DNA of 64,000 nt, from positions 13,334,780-13,398,779 of the forward strand of contig NC_067291.1 of assembly GCF_020740795.1 (NCBI RefSeq). Direction: 5' to 3'. Within the stretch, counting starts at the first letter, position 1, and every line of letters starts with the position of its first letter. This document shows positions 42,001-62,379 of the stretch, piece by piece. Both the position numbers and the translations under genes were made by a program. The notes under the pieces were generated by a model. That model ran no database searches. It was not told where the DNA came from and worked only from the letters and a program-made list of their open reading frames with translations. The DNA comes from Apus apus. Lineage: Eukaryota > Chordata > Aves > Apodiformes > Apodidae.

Positions 42001-44244
42001 TTACAGCTGCCTGGAGCTCACAGAGTGACCAGAAATGGAAGAATTGCTGGCATGGGCATTGTCTTTGGAATAAGCAATCAGGTGCCTCTGGTCCTCTCCA
42101 AAACATGCTGTGGAGCTGAGCACACAGCTCCATCACCAACATGTGTGTCAACACACTGATCACACTAATTTCTCTGTATTCCTTCGAAGAAGCAGGAACC
42201 AAATGATCCCCTGCTGAAGTCATGAGTAAAAACAAAGGCTCTTCATCAGCCTCCTGCAGCTGCTTGTTGTTTTCCTTTCTCTGTGGAACCTGCCAGCTAC
42301 TGGTTAGCCTGGCCAAGCACATGATTAGGGTTTTAGAGAAAATTCAAACTGCAAACAAACAAGCACATCTTGAGATGAATACACACAAACTGATGGGTGC
42401 ACAGTACATCTACCTCTTCAGCAGATCCTGTTATGCCTCTTCTTCTGATGCTAGGAAAGCCCTGCTCTTCCTCTGGATGGAAAGCAGATGGGGTAGGATT
42501 AAGGGCACAGAGCCCCAAACCCTTTATGTTTGCACAAGAATTAGACCCAGTGCTGTTCAAGGGGCCACATATGACTTGTGCTGGCTCTCTGCAGCACAGA
42601 AAGCAGTGCAGGAGTAGGAATTCCTTCCCTGTGCCCAGTTATGGCAGAAGGTCCATTTTTTCTTAACCTATCACATAAATAAAATAATGAAGCTGTTACT
42701 TGCACCACAGCAAGAACAGACAAAAGGATCGAGGATTCTTCCTTGTGTGCTTCAGTGCTGAGCCAGGTGGCTCATTTCAAGCAGGCATTGAAGGTGGTTT
42801 GAGCTAACGTGCTTGACTTGGCACCAAAGCAGATGGCAAGTGCTCCCACAACCCAGCATCAATGTCCATAACACCCAGACGAGCTGTGAAGCTGTAATCT
42901 GTGGCAGATGGAAAATGACAGCACAAAAGGCTTTGCTATGGCCCTCAACGCCCTCCACAAAGGTAGCAAATAGGAAGGTCTTGTATTTTGTATTTTTCCA
43001 GAGCAAAACCAAGCATCTGAAAGTGTGAAACAAGTCTCCCCTTTCCTGTCTCCACAAAAGACTTCATTTCCAGGGGACAAACTGAGACTTCTCATCAAAG
43101 CCTAATCCAAACTAAGACAACTTGCTATGAGCAACTGAAACAGGACCATGGCATGGGAGTGCCTACGTAGCTCAGCCTGTGCTGCATCCCTGGCACCCTG
43201 CACTGGTGCTTTGCTGAACCTTTAAGGGAGTCATGAGAGGGAGACCTGGAAAAAATGCAGCTCACCCATGCTCCCAGATTGGAGTGGCTGTTGGCAGATC
43301 TGTCAGATTCTTTGTGGATTAGGCAGTCATCTTGGAAGCACAATCAGTTGTAAAAAGATTGAGGCTTTCTCATGGTTTTTATGCTCAAGAAAGCAAATGT
43401 TGGCTATGTGGAAGAATGGATGGTTTGGGTCTCCTCCCCTACAGCCCCTCAAGCTCCCGAGGACCCCTGACTGCCTCAAGAGCAACAAAGATGCCCAGTG
43501 CAAACCACAGTTACACTGTCAGCCCCCCACTGAGTGCTCCCACTCTGCAGCTCATGTCTAGGTCCTGCCAGCCTCCCACAGGACTACAGGTCTGTGAAAA
43601 ACAGACCCCAGAGCCTGCATAGTTTTTTGTCCCACCTGACTAGTACACAGGGCAAGCTACCTACTTAATACATTTCTAGAGTAACAAATATATGGGTGCT
43701 TGGCCCTTGCATTGCCCCTGCTAAGTGTCCTGTGTGGCCTGATGCTTCAGCTTTTTAAGGTCTTTGACCAAGATGCTGGCCATGCTCCTGGCCTGTCTTT
43801 GACTTGGTACAGCCCTGGTTCCTCTGAACCTCCCCAGCTTCCATCCTGCTCCTCAGTAGCATCAGTACTTGGCTCTAACACCAGCTGTAGCCTGACCTTA
43901 AACCAGAGAGCCTGCCTGCCCATTTCCAAACTGCAATTCCTGAGTAGTCCTACCCCAAAGCTGCCTGCTTTGAAGTCAAAAGAAACAACTAGGCTGAGGA
44001 ACAGTCTGCAGTGCCACTGCTGCTTGGCCCTGCTATGCTCTGGAGGATGCCCTGTTCATGGCTGATTTGCTGCTTGGTTTGGAAAGACCAGATTTCATGT
44101 TAAGCACAAGGATGCTGCTGCCTACCCATGTGGGTCAGAGCAGAAGATGAGACACACTGGTAAGCCCCAACAACAGGAGAGAACATCAGAGTCTTATAAA
44201 TGTCAGCCCTGTGAAAATCAAGAAACCTTTACTGGAGAAAAGGC
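27054..44244. other. 17 kb without a recognisable gene
   Basis: Stop-poor islands occur at 31.49-31.98, 39.46-39.86, 40.16-40.62 and 41.47-42.32 kb, open on both strands at once. None carries family motifs or a convincing exon boundary pair. No bHLH sequence of a MESP gene is seen, although MESP1 would be the mammalian neighbour here. Confidence 0.55.
30709..30735 (+). repeat. Homopolymer A27
   Basis: About 27 A bases follow CACACCACCACC. I see no target-site duplication and no recognisable retrotransposed body before it, so a simple microsatellite is more likely than a retroposon tail. Confidence 0.9.
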
Positions 44245-44641
44245 TTTATTAAGGAGGGACATTGGAACACACCATGTTTCTCTGATGCTCCAGTTCCCTG
44301 GGCAGACTCAGAGCTCCAGCACAAATACTTAACTGAAACACACAGGTGCTGAGTGAGAGGCCTTTCATGCCTCAAGACTCCTCCATTAACAGTGTTTGTC
44401 TCTGATGAGGAGAAGTGGAACCCTGCTGGAACAGGCTGAGGGTTAGGTAAGGAGAGAGGCAGGGAACAGGTTCCTATGGCTGAGCAGTGGCAGGCAGGCA
44501 GCTGCTTCAGATGACAAATTGCTCCAGGCCAGAAAGCAGCAGGATAGATCTGAATAAAGTCACTGTCAAGATATCAGTGCTGGTTTGTGGGTCTGCAGGA
44601 CTGTGGCAGTACAGAGCTTGGTCCTCAGGTTGCAAGGCTGA
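44245..44641 (-). other. WDR93 3' UTR with candidate polyadenylation signal
   Basis: On the minus strand an AATAAA (plus-strand TTTATT at 44245-44250) lies about 390 bases after the WDR93 stop. It is the first canonical signal I find and is a reasonable 3' UTR end. There is no transcript evidence. Confidence 0.45.
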
Positions 44642-55762
<11,121 letters not shown>

Positions 55763-56408
55763 GCCCTTCCAGATGCAAAGCCCACCAGAGATGCAGGAAT
55801 CACAGCAGATGCAGAAGAGCAAAGACTCGTGGAGTATCTACTGTCATGAGGTAACAGGGGGATGGGGAGAGAGGGAAGATAATTAACCATCTCCAAGAGG
55901 GAAGGGGGTCCTGTCAATGCAGCAGCCAGAGCAACCCTGCTCTGTAGCGCCCAGTGCTACTGGCTGCACCGCCTCTGCTGTTACTGAGAGGTTTTGCCCT
56001 GCCCTGGGAACACCGGCCCCCACACCCGTAGGCTGCCTATGGAGTACGGGAGCGCAAAAGCTTTGGCACGAGCTTGTCTAGGGATTCAGGACCAGCATTC
56101 AAACATATTAGCTTTGTCCTTCACTAAAAGACTTATTCGGCCCCAACAAAACCCCAGCAATGAGTCTGGAAAGCGGACGATTTCACCGGGAAGTTATAAA
56201 CTTCGTTTCCAAACCGCCGGGTGGGCTCCAGGCGGGCCCCCGGGGCTCGCTGCGGGCCGACCCCCCGCACCACGGCCTGACCTGGCAGCGGGAGCCGGGA
56301 GCCCAGGGCTCGGGCCGGGCCGGGCCCCGCTCTCCTCCCGCCTCCCGCGGGACCGGGCGCCGCGGCCGGAGGGAGCTTTGAGCGGGGACACCGGCGCCGC
56401 TGGTGACA

Positions 56409-56422
56409 GTTGCCGTGGCAAC
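56409..56422. promoter_or_regulatory. Perfect palindromic RFX X-box
   Basis: GTTGCCGTGGCAAC matches the X-box consensus GTNRCC-N(0-3)-RGYAAC with identical inverted half sites and a 2-base spacer. RFX factors use this motif to drive cilia genes. It lies 138 bp upstream of the PEX11A ATG and 647 bp upstream of the WDR93 coding start, inside the shared promoter. WDR93 is the likely target, though PEX11A could also respond. Confidence 0.8.
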
Positions 56423-56478
56423 GGCGCGACGCCGCGCGGCCCGGCCGGGAACGCGCCCCGGAGCGGAGGGTTCCCCGG

Positions 56479-56505
56479 GCGGGGCGGGGAGCGGGGCGGG
56501 GCGGC
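56479..56505 (+). promoter_or_regulatory. Clustered GC boxes / G-quadruplex-capable run
   Basis: At least four GGGG tracts occur in tandem as repeated GGGGCGGGG units just upstream of PEX11A. These are overlapping Sp/KLF-type GC boxes, and the strand could also fold as a G-quadruplex. It lies 42-68 bp before the ATG, so it may span the transcription start. Confidence 0.7.
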
Positions 56506-56546
56506 CCCGCGCACCTCCCGCGGCTCCCGGCCCCTCCGCCGCCGCC

Positions 56547-56602
56547 ATGGAGGGCTTCGTGGACTTCACCAACCGCAGCCAGGGCCGCGACCAGATCTTC
56601 CG
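56547..56602 (+). CDS. PEX11A: PEX11A coding exon 1
   Basis: The exon runs from the ATG in GCCGCCATGG to the donor CG|GTGAGT and lies inside the CpG island. It encodes the first 18 residues plus two bases of Arg19. Confidence 0.96.
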
Positions 56603-59246
56603 GTGAGTGCGGGACCGGCCGGAGGCTCTGGCCGCCGAGACGCGGCCCCTCGGTGCCGGCTCCCGGGGGGCCGCCCCGGGCGTGTCCACCCTCGCCCCTC
56701 TGGCCTCGGGCTCCCTGGGGATGAGCCCCCATAGGAGCCCCCAGCCGCTCCAGGGCGCCCCGCTAAGGCGGGAGAGCTCCCCGCTGCCCCGGGGGGCTCC
56801 AGCCCGCGGGGGCTCCAGCCCCGCCGTGCCCCGGGCCGCCCCGCCGTGCCCATCCCGGCCTCAGCCCCCGCCCGCGCTGCTGCCCCTTCCCCTGGGTAGA
56901 ACCGGGCCTGGCACTGCGGGGGGGGGACACCTCAGTAGCTGCCCTGCCGCTGCCATCCCTGCGAGTTATCCCCCTTTCACCTCTCTACCGTTCTCCTCGT
57001 TTTTTCCGTTCCAGAGCCACTCAGTACACATGCATGTTGCTTAGCTATTTAATAGAGCATAAGCCTCATAAAAAGAAGCTGGTAATGAAACTCAAGCAGT
57101 TGGAATCTAGCATGAGCTCTGGCCGGAAAAGTAAGTACCTGGTGTCTAGAGGGATAAGTGCTTCACTTGCTCCTTCCAGCAAAACAGCTCCTGGCCTTGT
57201 GTTCTCTGTGGTTAACTTACCTTGAGCCATACAACCTCTTTTAGGATATTCACAGACTTGTCAATAGACCTCATCCCTGCCTTGCCTTGCCAGGCTAGAC
57301 AGGGCAGAGCAGATGTTTGTTAGTTCCTCAGCCTCCTCCAGTCAGGCAGCCTGAATGATCACTGGGAGAACCGGAGAAGTAAGTTATCAGCCAGCTGTTG
57401 CTGCAGAGATGGAGCTGACATCTGTGTCCAAGGACAGAGCACAGAGTCACCATGCAAGGCTCACTGCCTGCACCCTCCTTAGTCCTTCCAGCTAAGGGCT
57501 TGAGATGGCCTAAAGTTAGAGATCATCATTCCAATAAAATAACCTCCGAAGGACCATCCTTCAATATGGCTGTTTATATCCTACTTTGCATATTCATTTT
57601 CCTTAGCTTTTTACACTCTACTAAATCATATCCCCTTCCATGCTGTTCTCATAGTCTCACCCTTTGCTTCACTTTGTTCTGCTTCACACTTGCATCCCTG
57701 ACAGTCACGCTGTTGCTGTAGTTGTGTTGCCTGCTTTAGGGTTGATCTTACACCTACTTATCAGTTGCTCAATCCTGGAACAGCTTCAACAGATGAGGCA
57801 AATATTCTAATTTAATGTGTTACCATGTGTATTATTATTCCAGTTAGCTCCAGAGGATGGGGATTTCTAGCAGAGAGGCCAGCTGGTTTAGCAGCATAGC
57901 CATAATTCTCTTGCTTCTGCTAAACAAATCTCATAGACATCAAGCCTAAACTCAGGACTCTTGCAGTTCCACCAAGCTTGGGTGTTGTTATTGTGAGTGT
58001 GCAGCAGGCTATAAAAAGTATTTTGCATAATATTGTATTAACATTCATGGGATGAAACCTGAGCTGCACAGTGGATGGAATCGGGCTTGCCATATATTGG
58101 AGCCTGAAATGGAATATCCTGTTCCTGTTTGGAGGGAGCTGTGAGTATCTCTGACAAATTCAGGCCTAAGGAGGGATTTGGGTCTCTGTGTGCTTGACAC
58201 GTGAATCACCAGCATTCACAAAAGCTTGGGAAAGATGGAGCTTGTGGTTGCAACAGGGTTAGTGCAGTTAACATCTCCTGTCCACAGTTAGGTGAAGTCC
58301 AGGGAGGTGTACAGCTGAAATTGGAGGCTCTGTTGATGTCCCTTTTTTGCTGACACTGGCTCATTCGGAGCCGTTGGTGATCCTGGTCCAGAGGGTACCC
58401 AGGTGCTGAGAACAGAGTGGCAGGAGAGGGCTGCAAGTCCTGGAGACTGACAGAACTTGTGCGTAGGTCCTGAGCTGCTGTAGGACAGAACACCCCTGCC
58501 CTCACTAACACTGGCTTCTCACACTGTGAGAAGAAAATGCTTAAGCACAGAAATGCCAAAGCCCTTTAAGTTTTTTTAAAGTCCATGTGGACAGTGGCAT
58601 GTTGAGTTGTCCTGCTGAGGGCTGTGTGTCTGGCTGAGGGAGGGGCCAGGCCATGCTAACCTTTGTGGAGTTTCTTGCAGTGTTCAGACTGGGCAACATG
58701 GTGCACGCCTTGGTGGCAGCCAGGAGGAGTAGAGAGCTGCCAGATGTGGTCGCTCGCTTCTGCCTCACAGCCTCCAACCTGACCCGGGCCCTCTATTTCG
58801 TCTGCGATGCCGTCCTGTGGCTGAGGAGCGTTGGGCTCCAGCCTCACCTGGATACGCCCAAGTGGCGGAATTGGGCTGCCAAGTGTTACTACGTTTCACT
58901 CCTGATGAATCTAGCCAGGGATGGGTATGAGATCTCCTGGAGGCTGGAACAAGCTGTGCAGGAGGAAAAGACAAAGGAGAATTTCCTCTGGGACAAGCAC
59001 AATCAGGAGCTAAACTCTGTGAAATGTGATAGTTTGCATGGTGTCTTCCTCCTGCTGTTTCAGATCCTGAGAAGACATCCTCCTTTGCTGCTGGACTTGG
59101 TGAAGAATCTCTGTGATCTCTCAGGCCCTTTGGATACCCTAGGGATCTACAAGACCAACCCAGGAGTGATTGGTTTCTGTGGTGTCCTCTCCTCCCTGGT
59201 GGGGATCCTCACATTAGCAAGCCCACATCTGAAGCTGAAACAGTGA
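56547..59246 (+). CDS. PEX11A: PEX11A, peroxisomal membrane protein PEX11-alpha, 3 coding exons
   Basis: PEX11 proteins sit in the peroxisome membrane and drive its elongation and division; the alpha form is the inducible paralogue in vertebrates. Exons are 56547-56602, 57015-57130 and 58681-59246, all with GT-AG introns and matching phase (CG|A gives Arg19, A|TG gives Met58). The protein has 245 residues, against about 247 in mammals. Family landmarks are FVDFTNRSQGRDQIFRATQY at the N terminus, MKLKQLESSMSSGRK, the amphipathic RLGNMVHAL region (about residues 60-70), a first hydrophobic stretch ALYFVCDAVLWL (about 94-105), HPPLLLDLVKNLCD, and a C-terminal membrane segment at about 220-237 followed by the basic end LKLKQ. 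The start lies in a perfect Kozak context (GCCGCCATGG). No frame break is seen. Confidence 0.97.
57015..57130 (+). CDS. PEX11A: PEX11A coding exon 2
   Basis: The acceptor is TTTTTCCGTTCCAG and the donor AAAA|GTAAGT. The exon encodes ATQYTCMLLSYLIE through MSSGRK, the conserved N-terminal region of the family. Confidence 0.96.
58681..59246 (+). CDS. PEX11A: PEX11A coding exon 3 (terminal)
   Basis: The acceptor TTTCTTGCAG follows a 1.55 kb intron. The exon carries three quarters of the protein, including both hydrophobic segments, and ends CTGAAACAGTGA. A single large terminal exon is usual for this gene in vertebrates. Confidence 0.96.
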
Positions 59247-59615
59247 CATAAAAGGAGCAAACAGCTTTGATACTCTGATAGGTTTTTATCCTCCATATGG
59301 CACTTTCAAAATGAACATGTCTCACAGTAACCTCAAGATTAACTTTGTCCTCTGAGTGAGTGAATTCTACCCTTTTTCCTTCCCTGTGTCTTTGCGGATG
59401 AGGCTGGTGCCATGACACACTCCCTGATGGAGTGGAGATGGGAGAAGGCAGAGTAATATTTCACAAACAAAAACAGGACTTGGACCATGGCTGCTAGATA
59501 AAGAAATATTAATGTTCCAATATTTTCATACAGAGTTACGAAACAACTGCATAGACAACTGTAATAGGCATATGACTCATAACTAATGTTTACACTGGAA
59601 CACTGGAGTTCACCA

Positions 59616-59621
59616 ATTAAA
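59616..59621 (+). terminator. Candidate PEX11A polyadenylation signal
   Basis: ATTAAA, the commonest variant signal, lies 370 bases after the PEX11A stop. I see no canonical AATAAA between it and the stop codon. Confidence 0.4.
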
Positions 59622-59674
59622 GGTTCCTACAGTCAGATTTTCTATAGTGGGTTCAGGCAAGTTAGGAGCTGTGG

Positions 59675-60007
59675 TTAAAATGGCCTGAAGTCCAGTACGA
59701 GTGTTCTGATGGCTTTGGGTTGATGGATCCTGTTATTTGTAGGCAATGGTTTGAATGCAGTTTGACGGTAACTGAAGAGTGGTATGATCTGACCTTCTCG
59801 TGACCTCTTTAACACGCAGTGGTGACACTGGATCTGTGGTCTAGTGAGTGCCAGCTTGTGTCCCAGGAAATCAGCACTTTCTGTTTTTCCTTCAATAATG
59901 TGAGCCAAGGAGCATTGGCCACCAAGTCTGACTTCTCCAGCAGGCCATGGCTGAGGGTTCGGGTGAAGGACAGCGTGGGGGAGAAGCTTGTCTGGGTGCT
60001 GATGATG
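59675..60007 (-). CDS. Terminal exon of the unrecognised minus-strand gene
   Basis: From acceptor CTACAAATCACAG the exon runs 110 codons to TAA, in phase with the exon at 60528-60651. It includes VRLGGQCSLAHIIEGKTESA and QIIPLFSYRQTAFKPLP. Other frames here are also fairly open, so openness alone is weak evidence; the phase-compatible splice signals carry the case. I found no canonical polyadenylation signal shortly after the stop. Confidence 0.55.
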   Translation of the reverse strand, partial: HHQHPDKLLPHAVLHPNPQPWPAGEVRLGGQCSLAHIIEGKTESADFLGHKLALTRPQIQCHHCVLKRSREGQIIPLFSYRQTAFKPLPTNNRIHQPKAIRTLVLDFRPF

Positions 60008-61585
60008 CTGTGATTTGTAGGGAACTGGGTTTCCAAAGCTGTGAATCTGGAACCACTCACAAGCACTGAATTTCCCATTACACACCCACCTTAACTCCCA
60101 AACCCCTGTGATTCCAAGTGCAGCAACATTCCATTAATCATATTGAGATAAGGAGTTTGTTTTGCTGTTTTCATTTTATGGGAAAAAAAATCCAGTATAA
60201 TAAGGAGCTTTGGAACCTGCAGTTAAGGAGAGAAGCCTGGCTCAGAGCTCATTGAGTCAGAAATACTGCAAGGGTGTGTTTCTAGTTGTGTAAGCTCCTG
60301 GAGGAAAGGGAATGGAGTTGGTTGTCATACTATCAGAATGCCCTGTGAGATGAAAAGCTTATTTCTGGATTTGGGCATTCATGGTTTAGATTTTCCTATT
60401 TGACCCTCCCTATCCTTCCCTCTCATGACCACAAGATTTCTTGTGTGTTCCCTCACTGGTTGAATGGGTTCTGCCATTTGAAAATGCCTCACTTAGCCCT
60501 GCAGCTGCATCATTGCTCATCACTTACCTCACTGGGAATGACTGCCTGGCAGTGTAACCCAGGCTGAAGAAGAAATGCCGTGTCCAGCTGTCTGACATGG
60601 CTTGCAGTCTTTGTTGCTCCTGGCTTAGCAGAGTACCAGTTCCGACACCACCTGAGAAAAATTTGCACGTTAAATATGAGATAAAATTGTATTTTTAATT
60701 CATCAGAGTTAGGCCTGTGTGTTCTCCTATTTTCTGGTGCAAGGACTCCTTGCTTAATCTGTTGGGAGTGCTTGAGAAAAAAACTTGCTGGGCAGGATAA
60801 ATAAGTGTGCTTGAAGACCAAATGTGGCCTTCAGCTGCTCTGCTTTTTAATATGGAAATGGACGCCATTACAAGTAGAGCATACTGGCAGTCCATACCAT
60901 AACGGAGCATTATATATGGGATATGTTGTCTTCAAGGGCTTTCTCACCTTTTTAACAATGGAAGTTTTTTGTTTCCTAACTCCATTTGCCTTTGAGCTCT
61001 GAAAATGTGAGTTCTGTCCCTCCCTTGGTCAGGTTCGATCCTTATCCCTGTGTGTAGCAACCTCTGTAAGGAAGGAAGAGGAGTCTTGATGAGGCAAAGG
61101 AGGTTTGGCCAGCTTTTGCCTACAGAATTTCATCTTCAGCCTGGCTCAGCCTTACCTGTCCCATTCTACATGATGCAGGTTGGAGCATCCAGGAGTGACT
61201 CTGTTTACTGGATGTTAAACACTAATGCCTTCTGCTCTCCAGCTGGAGACTAGAAATTTAATGTACCTTAACATAATATGACTGAGGCCATAGAATCATG
61301 ATCAGATGGAGAAAATCCTTTTAGTGCCTTTTTTTTTAAAAAAAAATCTGTTTCTTACACAGCAGTTGGAATAAGGACAGCTGTTTCAACACAAGCAATA
61401 AACTGAGATGAGTGTGACACCGTGTCTCTGTGTGTAACTTGGAAGGTGGGGGAAAGAGATACTGAAGGAGGAATCCTCCCTCCCATCCCTGAGTTGTATG
61501 AAGGACCATACCATGAAACAGCCTTTCATCTGGATGGGTCTTCATGTCATAGGGCAAATCCCTGTATCTGTTTAACAACAAATTC
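59675..61585 (-). CDS. Unrecognised spliced gene, 3' part (three exons, 5' end not found)
   Basis: I do not recognise the protein. Exons on the minus strand: 61585 to either 61463 or 61439, 60651-60528, and 60007-59675 (TAA). The middle exon has a strong acceptor (TTTTTCTCAG) and donor (GAG|GTAAGTG), and it joins the terminal exon in phase 0. The first exon needs two bases from upstream; both of its donor options keep frame. The product reads YRDLPYDMKTHPDERLFHG, then WCRNWYSAKPGATKTASHV, then a 110-residue terminal exon ending KAIRTLVLDFRPF. There is no signal peptide, membrane segment or zinc motif that I can name. The gene converges on PEX11A (429 bp between stop codons). A small testis or cilium structural protein is only a guess from the Tyr/Pro/His-rich style. 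The 5' end may lie beyond 62 kb. Confidence 0.55.
60528..60651 (-). CDS. Internal exon of the unrecognised minus-strand gene
   Basis: The 124 nt exon (1 + 41 codons) runs from TTTTTCTCAG to CAGTGAG|GTAAGTG and reads WCRNWYSAKPG through LLQPGLHCQAVIPSE. Both splice sites are near consensus and the frame is fully open, which makes this the best-supported piece of the gene. Confidence 0.65.
61463..61585 (-). CDS. Probable upstream exon of the unrecognised minus-strand gene
   Basis: The acceptor CCTGAACAG is followed by NLLLNRYRDLPYDMKTHPDE. Two donors keep phase with the next exon: CA|GTATCT ending at 61463, and AA|GTTACA ending at 61439 (extra YLFPPPSK). Neither is strong. An in-frame ATG at 61543-61545 (MKTHPDERLFHG) could be a start if no upstream coding exon exists. 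Confidence 0.45.
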
Positions 61586-61989
61586 CTGTTCAGGGCAGGG
61601 AGCAAAGGGTAACATCTCCAGCTGAGATGGGGAGGGATGGAGCCAGGATAACCATTAAACTGAGCTTACTGTTAGTTCCTGTGCCCTGCACTAAGAGCCT
61701 TGTGTACTGGAAGCTCCAAAATGTCAGTTCCTGAACAATGTATAAAGGCTCGTGTTCAGCAGTGGTTTAGCAAGAGGCTCCTTCCGAATGACTGGCCTCA
61801 CACACATTTCTTAATGGAAACAGTTAAGAGAAGAGTGGTCTGTGTGAGATGTGCAACAGGATGTTCTACTTACCAGCAATGCCTTCCTCATGCTGATCCT
61901 GTGCTTGCCATGACATTTCAAGAAATGCATGAGCCATTTGGGATTCCCAGGTGAGCGGCAAGAACAATCAAAGGTCTGAACAGCAGCAT

Positions 61990-62350
61990 CTCCAGAGAGG
62001 GATTGAATGAACCGGTTCTGTAGAGGAAAGGTGACCAGGGGAGGGTGTGAAAAGTCTTCAAGTGTCTAAATGGTTGGCTGCCAAGAGGAAGGCAATAAAT
62101 GGGTCTCTAAATTGGTCCAGGGGGTAATACGTATATATTGCAGCAAAAGAGAAGTCACACTGGTAACTTTTTTTGAACTGTTGAGTAAAATAGAAGACTA
62201 AATGGGTTGCCTAGGAAGGCAGTCCTTAAAAAGAAAGTGGACAAGCATCTGCCAGCAGTGATTTACAGGGTGCTGATCCTGCTATAGAACATGGAAATAA
62301 ATTAGCTACCTCTCCAGCCCCCTCCCAGACCTAAGTGTTATGATTCCTTG
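61990..62350 (+). mobile_element. Old CR1 3'-region fragment
   Basis: Decayed but recognisable blocks occur in CR1 order: GGTTGCCTAGGAAGGCAGTC, GTGGACAAGCATCTGCCAGC and GGTGCTGATCCTGC. The typical tail repeat is missing. Divergence is much higher than in the copies at 3.6 and 26.7 kb. Confidence 0.6.
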
Positions 62351-62379
62351 CAGATCTTGGGGGATCTGGCTCACCCCCT

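Larger units (their letters stand above)
56180..56960. promoter_or_regulatory. CpG island and bidirectional promoter of WDR93/PEX11A
   Basis: This is the only GC-dense, CpG-rich stretch in the window. It covers PEX11A exon 1 and reaches toward the WDR93 start; the two coding starts are 785 bp apart on opposite strands. No TATA box is evident, in line with CpG-island promoters. Several long open frames on both strands here come from low stop-codon density in GC-rich DNA and are not genes. Confidence 0.9.

Noticed and set aside
44147..44332. Zinc-finger-like words (YKCQPC, TGEK, HH) in a 61-codon plus frame
   Set aside because: The spacing does not fit a C2H2 finger, there is only one unit, and the stretch lies in the WDR93 3' UTR on the opposite strand.
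56133..56853. Long overlapping frames (up to 246 codons) on both strands of the CpG island
   Set aside because: GC-rich DNA has few stop codons. The frames are Arg/Pro/Gly/Ala-rich, overlap on both strands and cover the PEX11A promoter and exon 1.
61020..61050. tRNA B-box-like GGTTCGATCC
   Set aside because: There is no A box at the right distance upstream and no cloverleaf can be drawn.
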